NCBI RefSeq assembly: GCF_007922615.2
Contig: NZ_CP042301.2
Span: forward strand, 1,798,001-1,862,000
Direction of reading: 5' to 3'
Length of the DNA stretch: 64,000 bases
Source of the DNA: Nitratireductor mangrovi
GTDB lineage: Bacteria; Pseudomonadota; Alphaproteobacteria; Rhizobiales; Rhizobiaceae
A program made the position numbers and the translations under genes. Shown here one piece after another: positions 44,138 to 53,410 of this stretch (position 1 is the stretch's first letter; the number at the start of each line of letters is the position of its first letter). The notes under the pieces are model-generated. The model worked only from the letters and a program-made list of their open reading frames with translations, was not told where the DNA came from and ran no database searches.

Positions 44138-46690
44138 TCAATCGTCCGGATCGATACGCTTGCGTCGGCGCCTCGGCTTTGCCGGCTCCGCCGTAGGCAC
44201 CTCGCTTGCCGTCTTGTCGCCGGCCGGCTCCGCAACAACCGGCGGTTCGGCCGGCTGCGGCTCCTTCGCCGCTCCTGGAACCAGTTCCGGCGGGCCGCTG
44301 CGAATGTGGATATCGCGCTGCGGGAAAGGAATCTCGATGCCCTCGCGCTCCAGTGCCTCGACGATCGCAAAGCGCATCTCGTTCTGCACCGTCAGGCCGC
44401 TCAGGATATCGGAAAGATAGAGTCGCAGCTCGAAATCGAGCGATGACGCCCCGAAATCCGCGAAATAGACGAAAGGTTCGGGATTTTTCAGCACCAGCGG
44501 ATGGCTTTTGCCGATTTCCAGCAGGATATCGTGGACGCGCTTGACGTCGGAGCCGTAGGCGACGCCGATCTTGATCTCGACCCGGCCGAGCTTGTTCTTG
44601 TGGGTCCAGTTGCCGACCGCGGCATTGATCAGTTCCGAATTGGGCAGGATCACCGTCTTGCGCTGGAAGGTCTCGATCTCGGTCGCCCGCACGCTGATGC
44701 GCTTCACCGTGCCGGTGACGCCGCCGGCCTCGATCCAGTCGCCGGCCTTGAAAGGTCGCTCGGCAAGCAGGATCAGCCCCGAGACGAAGTTCGAGACGAT
44801 GTTTTGCAGGCCGAAGCCGATACCCAGCGACAGGGCGCCGGCAACCAGCGCCAGGTTGGAGAGGCTGATGCCGGCGGCCGAGATGCCGAACAGCGCCGCT
44901 ATCGCGATGCCGGCGTAGCCGACCGCGGTGCGGATCGAGTTGCGCACGCCGACATCGACGCGGCCACGCGCCAGCACCGAGCCGTCGAGCCAGCCCTGGA
45001 AGCCGCGGGTCAGGAAATAGCCGATCATGAACACCAGCACGCCGCTCAGGATGCCGATCAGCGAGAACGAGAACGAGCCGATCGTGATCTCGTTGGCGAG
45101 CCGGTAGGTCCAGCTGGTGATGTCACCCCACTGGAACCCCCATTGCAGCAGGATCAGCGGTACGCCGATCCCGACGATGAGCACGTTGGTGATTACGCTC
45201 GCCACCAGGCCGAGTTGGTCGAGCGCGCTGTCTTCCAGCCGGAACGCGCGCCGCAGGTAGCGCCCGAGCGCGGTGTTGACGAAACCGCCCTCCTTGGAAA
45301 TCGCATTGGCCGACAGGAAACCGAGATACATCGTCGCCGCGATCGCACCGGTCACCACGATCTGCGACGAAAGGAACCGGGCGAAGCCGATATAGCCGAG
45401 AACCGCCGCCACGATGTTGACGCTCCCGGCAAGCAGGAAGAAATAGTTCAGCCAGCTCAGCCGCGCCGGATGATCGCCCGCGTCCTCCTCCTCCGCCGTC
45501 TCGGTCCTCGAAGGTCGCACCAGTCCGATCAGGATCACCAGAATGCCGACGATCACCGTCGCGATCAGGCTCTTGGCGATCGTCAGCGACAGTGGCGAGC
45601 CCATCACGTGATTGATCTTGTTCATGATCACGTCGAGGCCGGTCGTCACCGCCGTCAGCCAGGCAAGCCAGAACAGGCGGAAGGCGGATTTCGAATCGAC
45701 GGGGATCAGGCGCCAGTTCGGGTATCTGGGCGACAGCGCCGCGCGCGCCAGGCGGTTCACGAAAAAGACGATGATCATGACCTCGAACAGCGCCGAAAGC
45801 ATCGCGCTGATGTCGGGCCGCAGTATCTTGAAATAGTCGAAGAAATAGAAGCTTGCGCCAAGGAACACGGCGAGCGCGGCCGATGGCAGCAACGTCGACC
45901 AGAATGCGACCGAGAGCCGCGAGAGGTAGGACGGGGCCTCGCGGATTTCCTCCGCGTCCATCATCTCCGCGAAGATGTGCCGCCCGCCGAACAGCAGCAG
46001 CCCGGCGGCGGCCAGCGCCAGGAAAGTCGCGATCAGGGCAGATTGCAGCTTGAAGGCGACGACGAAGCGCAGCCACGACCACACCGCCCGGTAGAGGTCT
46101 TCAGCCTCCCTGACCAGATCGGTAAAGGTTTCCGGACTCAGCGCCGACAGGATGTCGTAGCGTTTCGACAACGTGTCGGTGAACAGGTCCCGCCGCATGG
46201 TCGAGATCATGTCGATGAGCCGGTTGACCTTCAGCGACTCGCTTTCGGCCAGGCCCAGCAGCGAGTTGATCTGCGCCTTCTCCTGCACCAGCGCCGCGCG
46301 CTCCTGCGCAACCACTTCCGGTTCAGCCGGCTGGCCTTCCTCCGGCGCCGGGCCGAGCGCCTCCAGCCTCAGGTTGATCTCGTTGAGACGCGGCCGGAAC
46401 TGCACGCCCGCCTGCAGGAACTTGACCGCCAGCTCCTCGAGCGCGATCCGCAGTTCCACCAGCCGGGCGTCGTTGGCGGCATTCTCCTCGACCTTTCGGG
46501 CCAGCTCTTCGGCCTGCTTGGACAGGCCTTCGATCAACGCTTTCTGCTTTTCGAGCAGCGTTGAAGCATTGTCGGTCTTCGGCGCCGCCTCCTGCGCTAC
46601 GGCGGAATGCCCGCCAGGCAAGGACGGGACCGCGGCAAGGACGGCGACGAGCGCCACGACGCGGAAGATGTGGACCAGAATTGACTGCAC
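44138..46690 (-). CDS. Large MscS-family mechanosensitive channel with DUF3772 domain
   Basis: An 850-residue inner-membrane protein. Signal-like N-terminus, then a periplasmic coiled-coil domain (about 35-180, DUF3772 type), about ten helices, and the MscS core near residues 600-790 with GIGFGLQNIVSNFVSGLIL, PFKAGDWIEAGGVTGTVKRI and VILPNSELINAAVGNWTHKN. The C-terminal 70 residues are charged and Pro-rich. It opens under membrane tension to release solutes during osmotic down-shock. Together with betaine catabolism it may reflect osmolyte handling, but large MscS paralogues are common. Start is GTG. Confidence 0.9.
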   Translation of the reverse strand: MQSILVHIFRVVALVAVLAAVPSLPGGHSAVAQEAAPKTDNASTLLEKQKALIEGLSKQAEELARKVEENAANDARLVELRIALEELAVKFLQAGVQFRPRLNEINLRLEALGPAPEEGQPAEPEVVAQERAALVQEKAQINSLLGLAESESLKVNRLIDMISTMRRDLFTDTLSKRYDILSALSPETFTDLVREAEDLYRAVWSWLRFVVAFKLQSALIATFLALAAAGLLLFGGRHIFAEMMDAEEIREAPSYLSRLSVAFWSTLLPSAALAVFLGASFYFFDYFKILRPDISAMLSALFEVMIIVFFVNRLARAALSPRYPNWRLIPVDSKSAFRLFWLAWLTAVTTGLDVIMNKINHVMGSPLSLTIAKSLIATVIVGILVILIGLVRPSRTETAEEEDAGDHPARLSWLNYFFLLAGSVNIVAAVLGYIGFARFLSSQIVVTGAIAATMYLGFLSANAISKEGGFVNTALGRYLRRAFRLEDSALDQLGLVASVITNVLIVGIGVPLILLQWGFQWGDITSWTYRLANEITIGSFSFSLIGILSGVLVFMIGYFLTRGFQGWLDGSVLARGRVDVGVRNSIRTAVGYAGIAIAALFGISAAGISLSNLALVAGALSLGIGFGLQNIVSNFVSGLILLAERPFKAGDWIEAGGVTGTVKRISVRATEIETFQRKTVILPNSELINAAVGNWTHKNKLGRVEIKIGVAYGSDVKRVHDILLEIGKSHPLVLKNPEPFVYFADFGASSLDFELRLYLSDILSGLTVQNEMRFAIVEALEREGIEIPFPQRDIHIRSGPPELVPGAAKEPQPAEPPVVAEPAGDKTASEVPTAEPAKPRRRRKRIDPDD

Positions 46691-46775
46691 GCGTTCGATC
46701 CGCCCGATGAACTGTCGCCGCCATCAATAGTAAGGCGATTGCCGTGGGGCAAGCGCAGCGGCCCGAGGTCGGCTG

Positions 46776-46788
46776 GTCGAAAAGCGAC
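46776..46788. promoter_or_regulatory. GTCG-AAAAG-CGAC palindrome before soxB
   Basis: A 13-base inverted repeat 72 bp upstream of the soxB start in the 169-bp divergent spacer. It resembles the core of the mttB palindrome (GTCG, A-rich centre, CGAC) but the centre is one base shorter. Possibly an operator of the same regulon; short palindromes arise by chance in GC-rich DNA. Confidence 0.3.
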
Positions 46789-46859
46789 GGCGCATTCTTG
46801 GCCTTTGCGCTCGCCGTCGGGCTATAGTCTCGCCCGCGACAGGCAGCGGACGGGCGAGG

Positions 46860-48119
46860 ATGGCCGAATATTCCCTTCTTTCACTTCTGAAGAACGCATG
46901 GTCGGGAAACCGCGACTGGAAACCCGCGTGGCGCAAGCCCGACCCGAAGCCCGAATATGACGTCATCATCGTCGGCGGCGGCGGCCACGGCCTGGCAACC
47001 GCCTTCTACCTCGCCAAGGAGCACGGCATCACCAATGTCGCCGTACTCGAGAAGGGCTGGCTCGGCTCCGGCAATATCGGCCGCAACACCACCATCGTGC
47101 GCTCCAACTACCTGCTGCCCGAATCGATCCGCTTCTACGATTTCTCCGTGAAGCTCTGGGAGAACCTGTCGCACGAGCTCAACTACAACGTCATGTTCTC
47201 GCAGCGCGGTATCCTCAACCTCGCGCATTCGCCCGCGCAGGCCGACGACTACATCCGCCGCGGCAATGCCATGCGCCATGGCGGCGGCGATGGCGTCTGG
47301 CTGACCCCGGCCGAGATCGCGAAAAAGGTGCCGGGCGTCGATCTGAGCCAGAACGCGCGCTTCCCGGTCGTCGGCGGCCTGCTGCAGCCGCGCGCCGGCA
47401 CGGCGCGCCACGACGCGGTTGCCTGGGGTTTTGCCCGAGGCGCGGACCGGCGCGGCGTCGACATTATCGAGAATTGCGAGGTCACCGGCTTCCTGCGTGA
47501 CGGCGATAACGTCACCGGGGTGAAGACGTCGCGCGGCGAGATCAGGGCGAAGAAGGTCGCCGTCGCGGTCGCCGGCTCGACCGGCCGGGTCATGAGGCTC
47601 GCCGGCATCGACAGGCTGCCGATCGAAAGCCATGTCCTGCAGGCCTTCGTCACCGAATCGCTGAAACCCTTCGTCGACACGGTCGTCACCTTCGGCGGCG
47701 GCCATCTCTACATGTCGCAGTCCGACAAGGGCAGTCTCGTCTTCGGCGGCGACCTCGACGGCTACAATTCCTACGCCCAGCGCGGCAATCTGCCGGTTGT
47801 GGAGGAGGTGATGAGCGAGATGGTCGCCATGTTCCCGTCTCTCGCCCGGGTACGGCTTTTGCGCTCCTGGGGCGGCGTCATGGACATGTCGATGGACGGT
47901 ACGCCGATCATCACCACCGGCCCGCTGCCCGGCATGTATCTCAACACCGGCTGGTGTTACGGCGGCTTCAAGGCGACGCCGGCATCCGGCTGGCTGTTTG
48001 CCTGGACGATCGCCAAGAACACCCCGCACGAGATCAACGCTCCCTTCACGCTCGACCGCTTCCACCGCGGCGCCATCATCGACGAGAAGGGCCAGGGCGC
48101 GACCCCCAAGCTGCATTAG
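46860..48119 (+). CDS. soxB: Sarcosine oxidase, beta subunit
   Basis: A 419-residue subunit that holds the site where sarcosine is oxidised. YDVIIVGGGGHGLATAFYLA (about 33-52) binds FAD. His184 in TARHDAVAWG fits the residue that carries covalent FMN in the heterotetrameric enzyme. WRKPDPKPEYD precedes the nucleotide fold as in the family. Substrate-side residues lie in the C-terminal half (MDMSMDGTPI, GWCYGGFKATP). First of soxBDAG. Confidence 0.95.
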   Translation: MAEYSLLSLLKNAWSGNRDWKPAWRKPDPKPEYDVIIVGGGGHGLATAFYLAKEHGITNVAVLEKGWLGSGNIGRNTTIVRSNYLLPESIRFYDFSVKLWENLSHELNYNVMFSQRGILNLAHSPAQADDYIRRGNAMRHGGGDGVWLTPAEIAKKVPGVDLSQNARFPVVGGLLQPRAGTARHDAVAWGFARGADRRGVDIIENCEVTGFLRDGDNVTGVKTSRGEIRAKKVAVAVAGSTGRVMRLAGIDRLPIESHVLQAFVTESLKPFVDTVVTFGGGHLYMSQSDKGSLVFGGDLDGYNSYAQRGNLPVVEEVMSEMVAMFPSLARVRLLRSWGGVMDMSMDGTPIITTGPLPGMYLNTGWCYGGFKATPASGWLFAWTIAKNTPHEINAPFTLDRFHRGAIIDEKGQGATPKLH

Positions 48120-48127
48120 AGCCGTTC

Positions 48128-48439
48128 ATGCAAATCACCTGTCCCTATTGCGGTCCGCGAGACCTTGCCGAATTTGCCTATCAGGGCGATGCCAATCGCA
48201 CCCGGCCCGATCCCGCCTCGACCGACCAGCAGGTCTGGAACGCCTATGTGTACGACCGCACCAATCCGGCCGGCGAGCACCGTGAATACTGGCAACACGC
48301 CGGCGGCTGCCGGAGCCATCTGTTGGTCGTGCGTTCGACCCTGACCCACGAGATCACCAGCGTGGGCTTCGTCCACGACAAGACGCCGTCGCCCGCCCGT
48401 TCGCGCCGGCGCGGCAGCAGCAAGGGAGCCGGCGCATGA
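48128..48439 (+). CDS. soxD: Sarcosine oxidase, delta subunit
   Basis: A 103-residue small subunit. CPYC (Cys5, Cys8) and the later WQHAGGCRSHLLV supply the zinc ligands; VWNAYVYDRTNPAGEHREYW is typical. It starts nine bases after the soxB stop and ends inside the soxA start (ATGA). The C-terminal tail is Arg/Ser-rich. Confidence 0.95.
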   Translation: MQITCPYCGPRDLAEFAYQGDANRTRPDPASTDQQVWNAYVYDRTNPAGEHREYWQHAGGCRSHLLVVRSTLTHEITSVGFVHDKTPSPARSRRRGSSKGAGA

Positions 48440-51435
48440 GCCCGCGCCGCATGCCGCAGGGCGGCCGCATTGACCGCGCGCGCCCGATACGCTTCCGCTT
48501 CGACGGCAAGGATTTTTCCGGCCATGCCGGCGACACGCTCGCCTCGGCCCTTCTGGCCAATGGCGTGACCCTGTTCGGCCGCTCGTTCAAATACCATCGC
48601 CCGCGCGGGGTCATTGCGGCCGGCGTCGACGAGCCCAATGCGCTGGTCACGCTGCTGAGAGGCGACATCCGCGAACCCAACATTCCGGCGACACAGGTCG
48701 AGATTTTCGAAGGCCTCGTTGCCGAGAGCCAGAACCGGTTCCCCTCGCTCGACTACGACGTGGCGACCGCCAACCAGTTGGCCGGCGGCGTGTTTTCGGC
48801 CGGCTTCTACTACAAGACCTTCATGGGCCCGGTCGTCGGTCCGCTCAAGGGCACCCGCTTCTGGATGTTCTGCGAACATTTCATTCGCCGCGCTGCCGGT
48901 CTCGGTCGTGCCGGCTACGTGGCCGATCCCGACCGCTACGAGCGCATGAATGCCTTCTGCGATGTGCTGGTCGCCGGTGGCGGCCCGGCCGGACTGATGG
49001 CGGCGCGGCAGGCCGCCGAATCCGGCGCGCGCGTCATCATCGCCGACCTCGAGCCCGAATTTGGCGGCTCGGCCAAATGGTCAGGCGAAGCGATCGACGG
49101 CAAGCCCGCCGCCGAATGGGCGAAAGAGGTGACCGAGGCCCTGGCGGCGATGGCGAATGTCCGGTTGCTGCCGCGCACCACCGTATGGGGCTATTATGAC
49201 GGCAACACGCTGGCCGCTCTCGAGCGGGTAGCAGATCACAAGCCGGCTGCCGACAAGGGCGAGCCGCGCCACCGCCACTGGACCATCCGGGCCGGCGCTG
49301 TCGTCCTCGCGACCGGCGCCTTCGAACGGCCGATCGTCTTTCCCGGCAATGACCGCCCCGGCATCATGCTCGCCGACGCCGCGGTGCGTTATGCACGCGA
49401 GTTCGGCGTTGCCTGCGGTTCGACCGTGACCGTCTTCACCAACAACGACAGCGCCTACCGTGCCGCCGCCGCGCTCGCCGAGGCGGGCGCGACCGTTGCC
49501 GCGATCGTCGACGTACGGTCCGAAATCTCGGGAGAGGCACGCGCACTGGCAACGAAGGCAGGCGGCGAACTCCTGCCTGGCCACGCCGTCACCGCGACCG
49601 CGGGCGGCAAGGCGCTTGCCGGCATCTCCGTCCAGCGCCTGCGCGAGGGCGAGATCACCGGCCAGCCGCGCTCGGTCTCAACCGACTGCCTTCTGGTGTC
49701 GGGAGGTTTCTCGCCGGCGATCCATCTCGCCAGCCAGGCCGGGGCCGCGCCGAAATGGGATGACAGGCTGCAGGCGTTCCTGCCGCCGGAACCGGCGCAG
49801 AAATGGTTCGGCGCCGGCGCCTTTCTCGGCCATTTCACCACCGCCCAGGCGCTTGCCGACGGGCTTGCGGTCGGCGCCAGGGCCGTCGGCGGCAAGGCGC
49901 CGCGCAAATCGGCAACGCCCGCCGTCGAGGCTGGCGAACTCGACATCGCGCCTGCGCCGGTGTTCGAGATCCACCCGCCCGGCAAGCCCGGCAAGGCCTT
50001 TGTCGACTTCCAGCACGACGTCAACGCCGAAGACGTGCGCCTTGCCCATCATGAAGGTTTCGTCTCGGTCGAGCATCTGAAGCGCTACACCACGCTCGGC
50101 ATGGCCACCGATCAGGGCAAGACCTCCAACGTGCCGGGGCTCGCCATCATGGCCGAGGCGCGCGGCGTCGCCATCCCCGAGGTCGGCACGACCCGCTTCC
50201 GCCCGCCCTTCACCGCCGTCTCGCTGGGGGCGCTGGCTGCCGAGCGCTACGGCGAACTCAAGCCCGACCGCCTGACGCCGATGCACGACTGGCACCTCGA
50301 AAACGGCGCCACCATGTATTCCGCCGGCCTCTGGTACCGACCGATGATCTATGGCGGGCGCGGCGAGACCGTCGAACAGGCCTATGTGCGCGAGGCGCGC
50401 GCCGTGCGTGACTCCGTCGGGATCGTCGACGTCTCCACGCTAGGCAAGATCATGGTCCAGGGCCCGGACGCGGCCGACTTCCTCGACCGGGTTTACACCA
50501 ACAAGTTTTCCACCCTGCCGGTAATGAAAGCGCGCTACGGGCTGATGCTGCGTGAAGACGGCATCGCCTATGACGACGGCACCACATGGCGTCTGGCGGA
50601 GAACGATTTCCTCATGACCACGACAACGGCCAATGCTGGCAAGGTCATGCAGAATCTCGAATACCTTCTCGACATCGTCTGGCCGGACCTGAAGGTGACG
50701 CTGACCTCCGTCTCGGACGAATGGGCCGGCGCGGCTGTCTCCGGGCCGAAATCACGCGACGTATTGACCGCCTGTGTCAAAGGCACCGCCGTCGACAACG
50801 AAACCTTGCCGTTCATGGGTATCGTCCGCGGCGAGATCGACAGCGTGCCGGTGCTGATCTGCCGTCTCTCCTTCTCCGGCGAACTCGCCTACGAGGTCTA
50901 TTGCGGCGCCGGCCACGGAGTGCACGTCTGGGAGGCCCTGATGGCGGCTGGCAAGCGCTTCGGCATCGTGCCCTACGGGCTCGAGGCGCTCGGCACGCTG
51001 CGCATCGAAAAGGGCCACGTCACCGGCGCTGAGATCGACGGCCGCACCACGGCGCGCGACCTCTATCTCGACTGGATGCTGTCGCAGAAGAAGCCCTTCG
51101 TCGGGTCGATGATGATGGACCGCGAGGGACTCGCAGGCGAGGACCGCGCGCGTCTTGTCGGCGTCGTCGCCCTCGACGACCGTCCGCTCGGCGGCGGCGC
51201 CCACATCGTGGAATACAACGATCCGGCCGAATTCCGCGACTCGATCGGCCACATCACAGCGACCTGCTATTCCCCCGCACTCGGCAAATATATCGGCCTT
51301 GCGCTGATCAGGGGCGGCAAGAAGCGCCACGGCAGCCGCGCCTATGTCTCCGACCCGTTGCGCAAGCGCTTCGGTCCGGTCGAGATCGTCAGTCACCATT
51401 TCTTCGACCCCGAAGGGAGCCGCATGCATGGTTGA
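48436..51435 (+). CDS. soxA: Sarcosine oxidase, alpha subunit
   Basis: A 999-residue subunit. The N-terminal ferredoxin-like fold (to about 110) precedes an NAD-binding Rossmann domain with LVAGGGPAGLMAARQAAESG (about 175), and a GcvT-type tetrahydrofolate domain forms the last 390 residues. There the one-carbon unit from sarcosine is passed to tetrahydrofolate instead of leaving as formaldehyde. Coupled to soxD by ATGA and to soxG by an eight-base overlap. Confidence 0.95.
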   Translation: MSPRRMPQGGRIDRARPIRFRFDGKDFSGHAGDTLASALLANGVTLFGRSFKYHRPRGVIAAGVDEPNALVTLLRGDIREPNIPATQVEIFEGLVAESQNRFPSLDYDVATANQLAGGVFSAGFYYKTFMGPVVGPLKGTRFWMFCEHFIRRAAGLGRAGYVADPDRYERMNAFCDVLVAGGGPAGLMAARQAAESGARVIIADLEPEFGGSAKWSGEAIDGKPAAEWAKEVTEALAAMANVRLLPRTTVWGYYDGNTLAALERVADHKPAADKGEPRHRHWTIRAGAVVLATGAFERPIVFPGNDRPGIMLADAAVRYAREFGVACGSTVTVFTNNDSAYRAAAALAEAGATVAAIVDVRSEISGEARALATKAGGELLPGHAVTATAGGKALAGISVQRLREGEITGQPRSVSTDCLLVSGGFSPAIHLASQAGAAPKWDDRLQAFLPPEPAQKWFGAGAFLGHFTTAQALADGLAVGARAVGGKAPRKSATPAVEAGELDIAPAPVFEIHPPGKPGKAFVDFQHDVNAEDVRLAHHEGFVSVEHLKRYTTLGMATDQGKTSNVPGLAIMAEARGVAIPEVGTTRFRPPFTAVSLGALAAERYGELKPDRLTPMHDWHLENGATMYSAGLWYRPMIYGGRGETVEQAYVREARAVRDSVGIVDVSTLGKIMVQGPDAADFLDRVYTNKFSTLPVMKARYGLMLREDGIAYDDGTTWRLAENDFLMTTTTANAGKVMQNLEYLLDIVWPDLKVTLTSVSDEWAGAAVSGPKSRDVLTACVKGTAVDNETLPFMGIVRGEIDSVPVLICRLSFSGELAYEVYCGAGHGVHVWEALMAAGKRFGIVPYGLEALGTLRIEKGHVTGAEIDGRTTARDLYLDWMLSQKKPFVGSMMMDREGLAGEDRARLVGVVALDDRPLGGGAHIVEYNDPAEFRDSIGHITATCYSPALGKYIGLALIRGGKKRHGSRAYVSDPLRKRFGPVEIVSHHFFDPEGSRMHG

Positions 51436-52015
51436 ACCGGTCTCTCCCCTCGGCGCAGCCTGGAAACCCGGCTCATATGCCAACGCTGCCGGTGTCACCG
51501 GCGTCGCGCTTTCCGAGACGCGCCCGGGCTCGATCGTGCAGGCGGCCGCCTGGCGCGGCGAGGAAAAGGCGCTGATCGCCGCGATCGGGAAGGTCTCGGG
51601 CCTTGCGCTGGCCGACGGCGCCGGCGCCGGGGTGTTCAAGGACAACAAGGCAGCCTTCGGTTTCGCGCCGGGCCGTTTTCTCGTCGTGGACCAGAAGGAA
51701 GGGCTCGGCGACACACTGGCCGCCGCGGTCAAGGCCGAAACCGGCACGGTCACTGACCTCTCGCACGGCCGCACCGCGATCCGCATAGCCGGCGCCAGGG
51801 CGGAGTGGGTGCTGGCGAAATTCTTCGCCATCGACTTTTCGCTGACCGCCTTTCCGGTCGGGGCCGGCCGTTCGACGGCCCATCACGACATCTTTGCACT
51901 GATCCAGCGAACGGGGCCGGAGCAGTTCGACCTCTATGTCTTCCGCTCCTTCGCGCGCGCCTTCTGGTCGGCGCTCTGCCACGCGAGTGAGGAAGTCGGC
52001 TACGAGATCAGCTAG
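51428..52015 (+). CDS. soxG: Sarcosine oxidase, gamma subunit
   Basis: A 195-residue subunit related to a truncated GcvT fold. It opens MVEPVSPLGAAWKPG and has VTDLSHGRTAIRIAGARAEW and FDLYVFRSFARAFWSAL, the family pattern. It completes the heterotetramer. The ATG at 51428 overlaps the soxA end by eight bases. Its own end overlaps the convergent gene at 52008 by eight bases. Confidence 0.94.
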   Translation: MVEPVSPLGAAWKPGSYANAAGVTGVALSETRPGSIVQAAAWRGEEKALIAAIGKVSGLALADGAGAGVFKDNKAAFGFAPGRFLVVDQKEGLGDTLAAAVKAETGTVTDLSHGRTAIRIAGARAEWVLAKFFAIDFSLTAFPVGAGRSTAHHDIFALIQRTGPEQFDLYVFRSFARAFWSALCHASEEVGYEIS

Positions 52016-52475
52016 CGCTCCCGGCAGACCGTGGCCATGCCAGGGCGGACAGCGTGGCGCAGACCAGAGCGCCGAATGTGATGACGGCATTGATCACGTG
52101 GCCGGTTTCCCATTGCGCTCGAACGGGTTCCCACGCCTGCGGCAACGTCGTCCACTGCTCCGTCACCGTGTTCATCGGAGCCACGCGCAGCATGAAGACG
52201 ATCAGCACCGACGCCATCAGCACGAAGGCGGCCGAGGCAAGCAGCGCCGGCAGCACCCTGATGCGGCTGAAGAAGGCGAGCGCCAGCGTGGCGATCAATG
52301 CCCCGATGAGCGCGAAGGCGGAATAGGACCAGCCGGCATATATCTGCTGGACCGTGAAATAGGCCTCACGCTCCATCGCCATCTTGGCCGGATATTCGAT
52401 CAGGTGCGCCGCCTGCGGCACCATGTAGACGGCGATGAAAATGATGGAGAAGAACTGCAGCATTCGCAAAAGCAT
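52008..52475 (-). CDS. DUF1772-like four-helix membrane protein
   Basis: A protein of about 155 residues with four helices: FFSIIFIAVYMVPQ, SAFALIGALIATLALAFF, LLASAAFVLMASVLIVFM and INAVITFGALVCATLSAL. The pattern WTTLPQAWEPVRAQWETGHV before the last helix is typical of DUF1772 (anthrone-oxygenase-like) proteins. The start is uncertain: ATG 52475 or ATG 52463, neither with a strong site. Convergent with soxG. Function unknown. Confidence 0.65.
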   Translation of the reverse strand: MLLRMLQFFSIIFIAVYMVPQAAHLIEYPAKMAMEREAYFTVQQIYAGWSYSAFALIGALIATLALAFFSRIRVLPALLASAAFVLMASVLIVFMLRVAPMNTVTEQWTTLPQAWEPVRAQWETGHVINAVITFGALVCATLSALAWPRSAGSAS

Positions 52476-52568
52476 GATGTACGGGTCCGTGTCTGCCCCC
52501 CACGCGATGAACGCCTTGCGGCAGCGGACGTTCCACCTGCAGAGTGCCAAACCGCGGTTCAGGGCCGG

Positions 52569-53309
52569 TCAGATGTTGGCGCCACCATCGATGGTAAACT
52601 CGGCACCCGTCACGTTTCGCCCTTCCGGACCCGCGATCCAGGCGACGAGGCCGGCCACGTCTTCAGGTTGACCAAAGCGCGGAATCGCCATCAGGTCGAT
52701 TTGTTCCCTCGCGCCGGGCCCGCCCGCCGGGTTCATCTCTGTGTCCGTCGAGCCGGGATGTACCACGTTGACGGTGATGCCACGCGCGCCGAGGTCGCGC
52801 GCGAGCGCCTTGCTCATGCCGACGACCGCAGCCTTGCTCATCGCATAAAGGCCGAGGCCCTCGCCCGGCATGCGCACGGCAAGGTTGCTGCCGATCGAGA
52901 TGATTCGCCCGCCATCGCCGAGATGGCCGGCCGCCGCCCGCGATGCTGCGAACGCCGCCCTGACATTGACTGCGACGGTCTCGTCGAAATCGGCCACGGT
53001 CAGCTTGTCAACCGGTCCGACGACGAAGATGCCGGCATTGTTGACGAGGATGTCGAGACGGCCGAGCGTGGCGACCGTCCTCTCGACCGCCGCCTCCACG
53101 GCGGCGGCATCGCGATTGTCGGCGGCAATTGGCAGAGCCCGGCGACCCTTGGCTTCTATCACCCGGGCCACCTCCGCCGCGCGCTCGGGCGAACGCGCAT
53201 AGGTGAAGGCCACGTCCGCACCCTCGTCGGCCAGCTTTTTCGCCGTGGCCGCGCCGATGCCGCGGCTTCCGCCGGTGACCAGCGCCACCTTCCCTTCCAG
53301 TCGGGACAT
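52569..53309 (-). CDS. SDR family oxidoreductase (FabG-like)
   Basis: A 246-residue NAD(P)-dependent dehydrogenase. GGSRGIGAATAKKL binds the cofactor, LVNNAGIF follows, and SIGSNLAV with YAMSKAA gives Ser, Tyr and Lys. It is divergent from a TetR regulator, with an operator-like palindrome right before each start, so it is the probable target. Substrate unknown; such SDR/TetR pairs often respond to quinones or aldehydes. Confidence 0.92.
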   Translation of the reverse strand: MSRLEGKVALVTGGSRGIGAATAKKLADEGADVAFTYARSPERAAEVARVIEAKGRRALPIAADNRDAAAVEAAVERTVATLGRLDILVNNAGIFVVGPVDKLTVADFDETVAVNVRAAFAASRAAAGHLGDGGRIISIGSNLAVRMPGEGLGLYAMSKAAVVGMSKALARDLGARGITVNVVHPGSTDTEMNPAGGPGAREQIDLMAIPRFGQPEDVAGLVAWIAGPEGRNVTGAEFTIDGGANI

Positions 53310-53324
53310 GTCGTATCTCCATTA

Positions 53325-53340
53325 TGTAATGATTGATACA
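53325..53340. promoter_or_regulatory. Operator 1 of the SDR/TetR pair
   Basis: TGTAATGATTGATACA, read on the other strand TGTATCAATCATTACA. It matches the second site at 53382-53397 at most positions and lies 15 bp before the SDR start. Two matching palindromes in a 101-bp spacer strongly suggest binding by the TetR protein encoded here. Confidence 0.7.
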
Positions 53341-53381
53341 TTATTCCATGGCAGCCTTGCCCAAAGCCGTCAAGCGATTTA

Positions 53382-53397
53382 TGTATCGTTCAATACA
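53382..53397. promoter_or_regulatory. Operator 2 of the SDR/TetR pair
   Basis: TGTATCGTTCAATACA, with perfect five-base arms TGTAT/ATACA, 13 bp before the TetR start. Binding here would autoregulate the repressor. Confidence 0.7.
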
Positions 53398-53410
53398 TTA
53401 AGGTAAGACC

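Noticed and set aside
44501..46564. A 687-codon plus-strand frame opposite the MscS channel
   Set aside because: Gln/Arg/Asp-rich antisense shadow; the minus-strand frame has the full MscS motif set.
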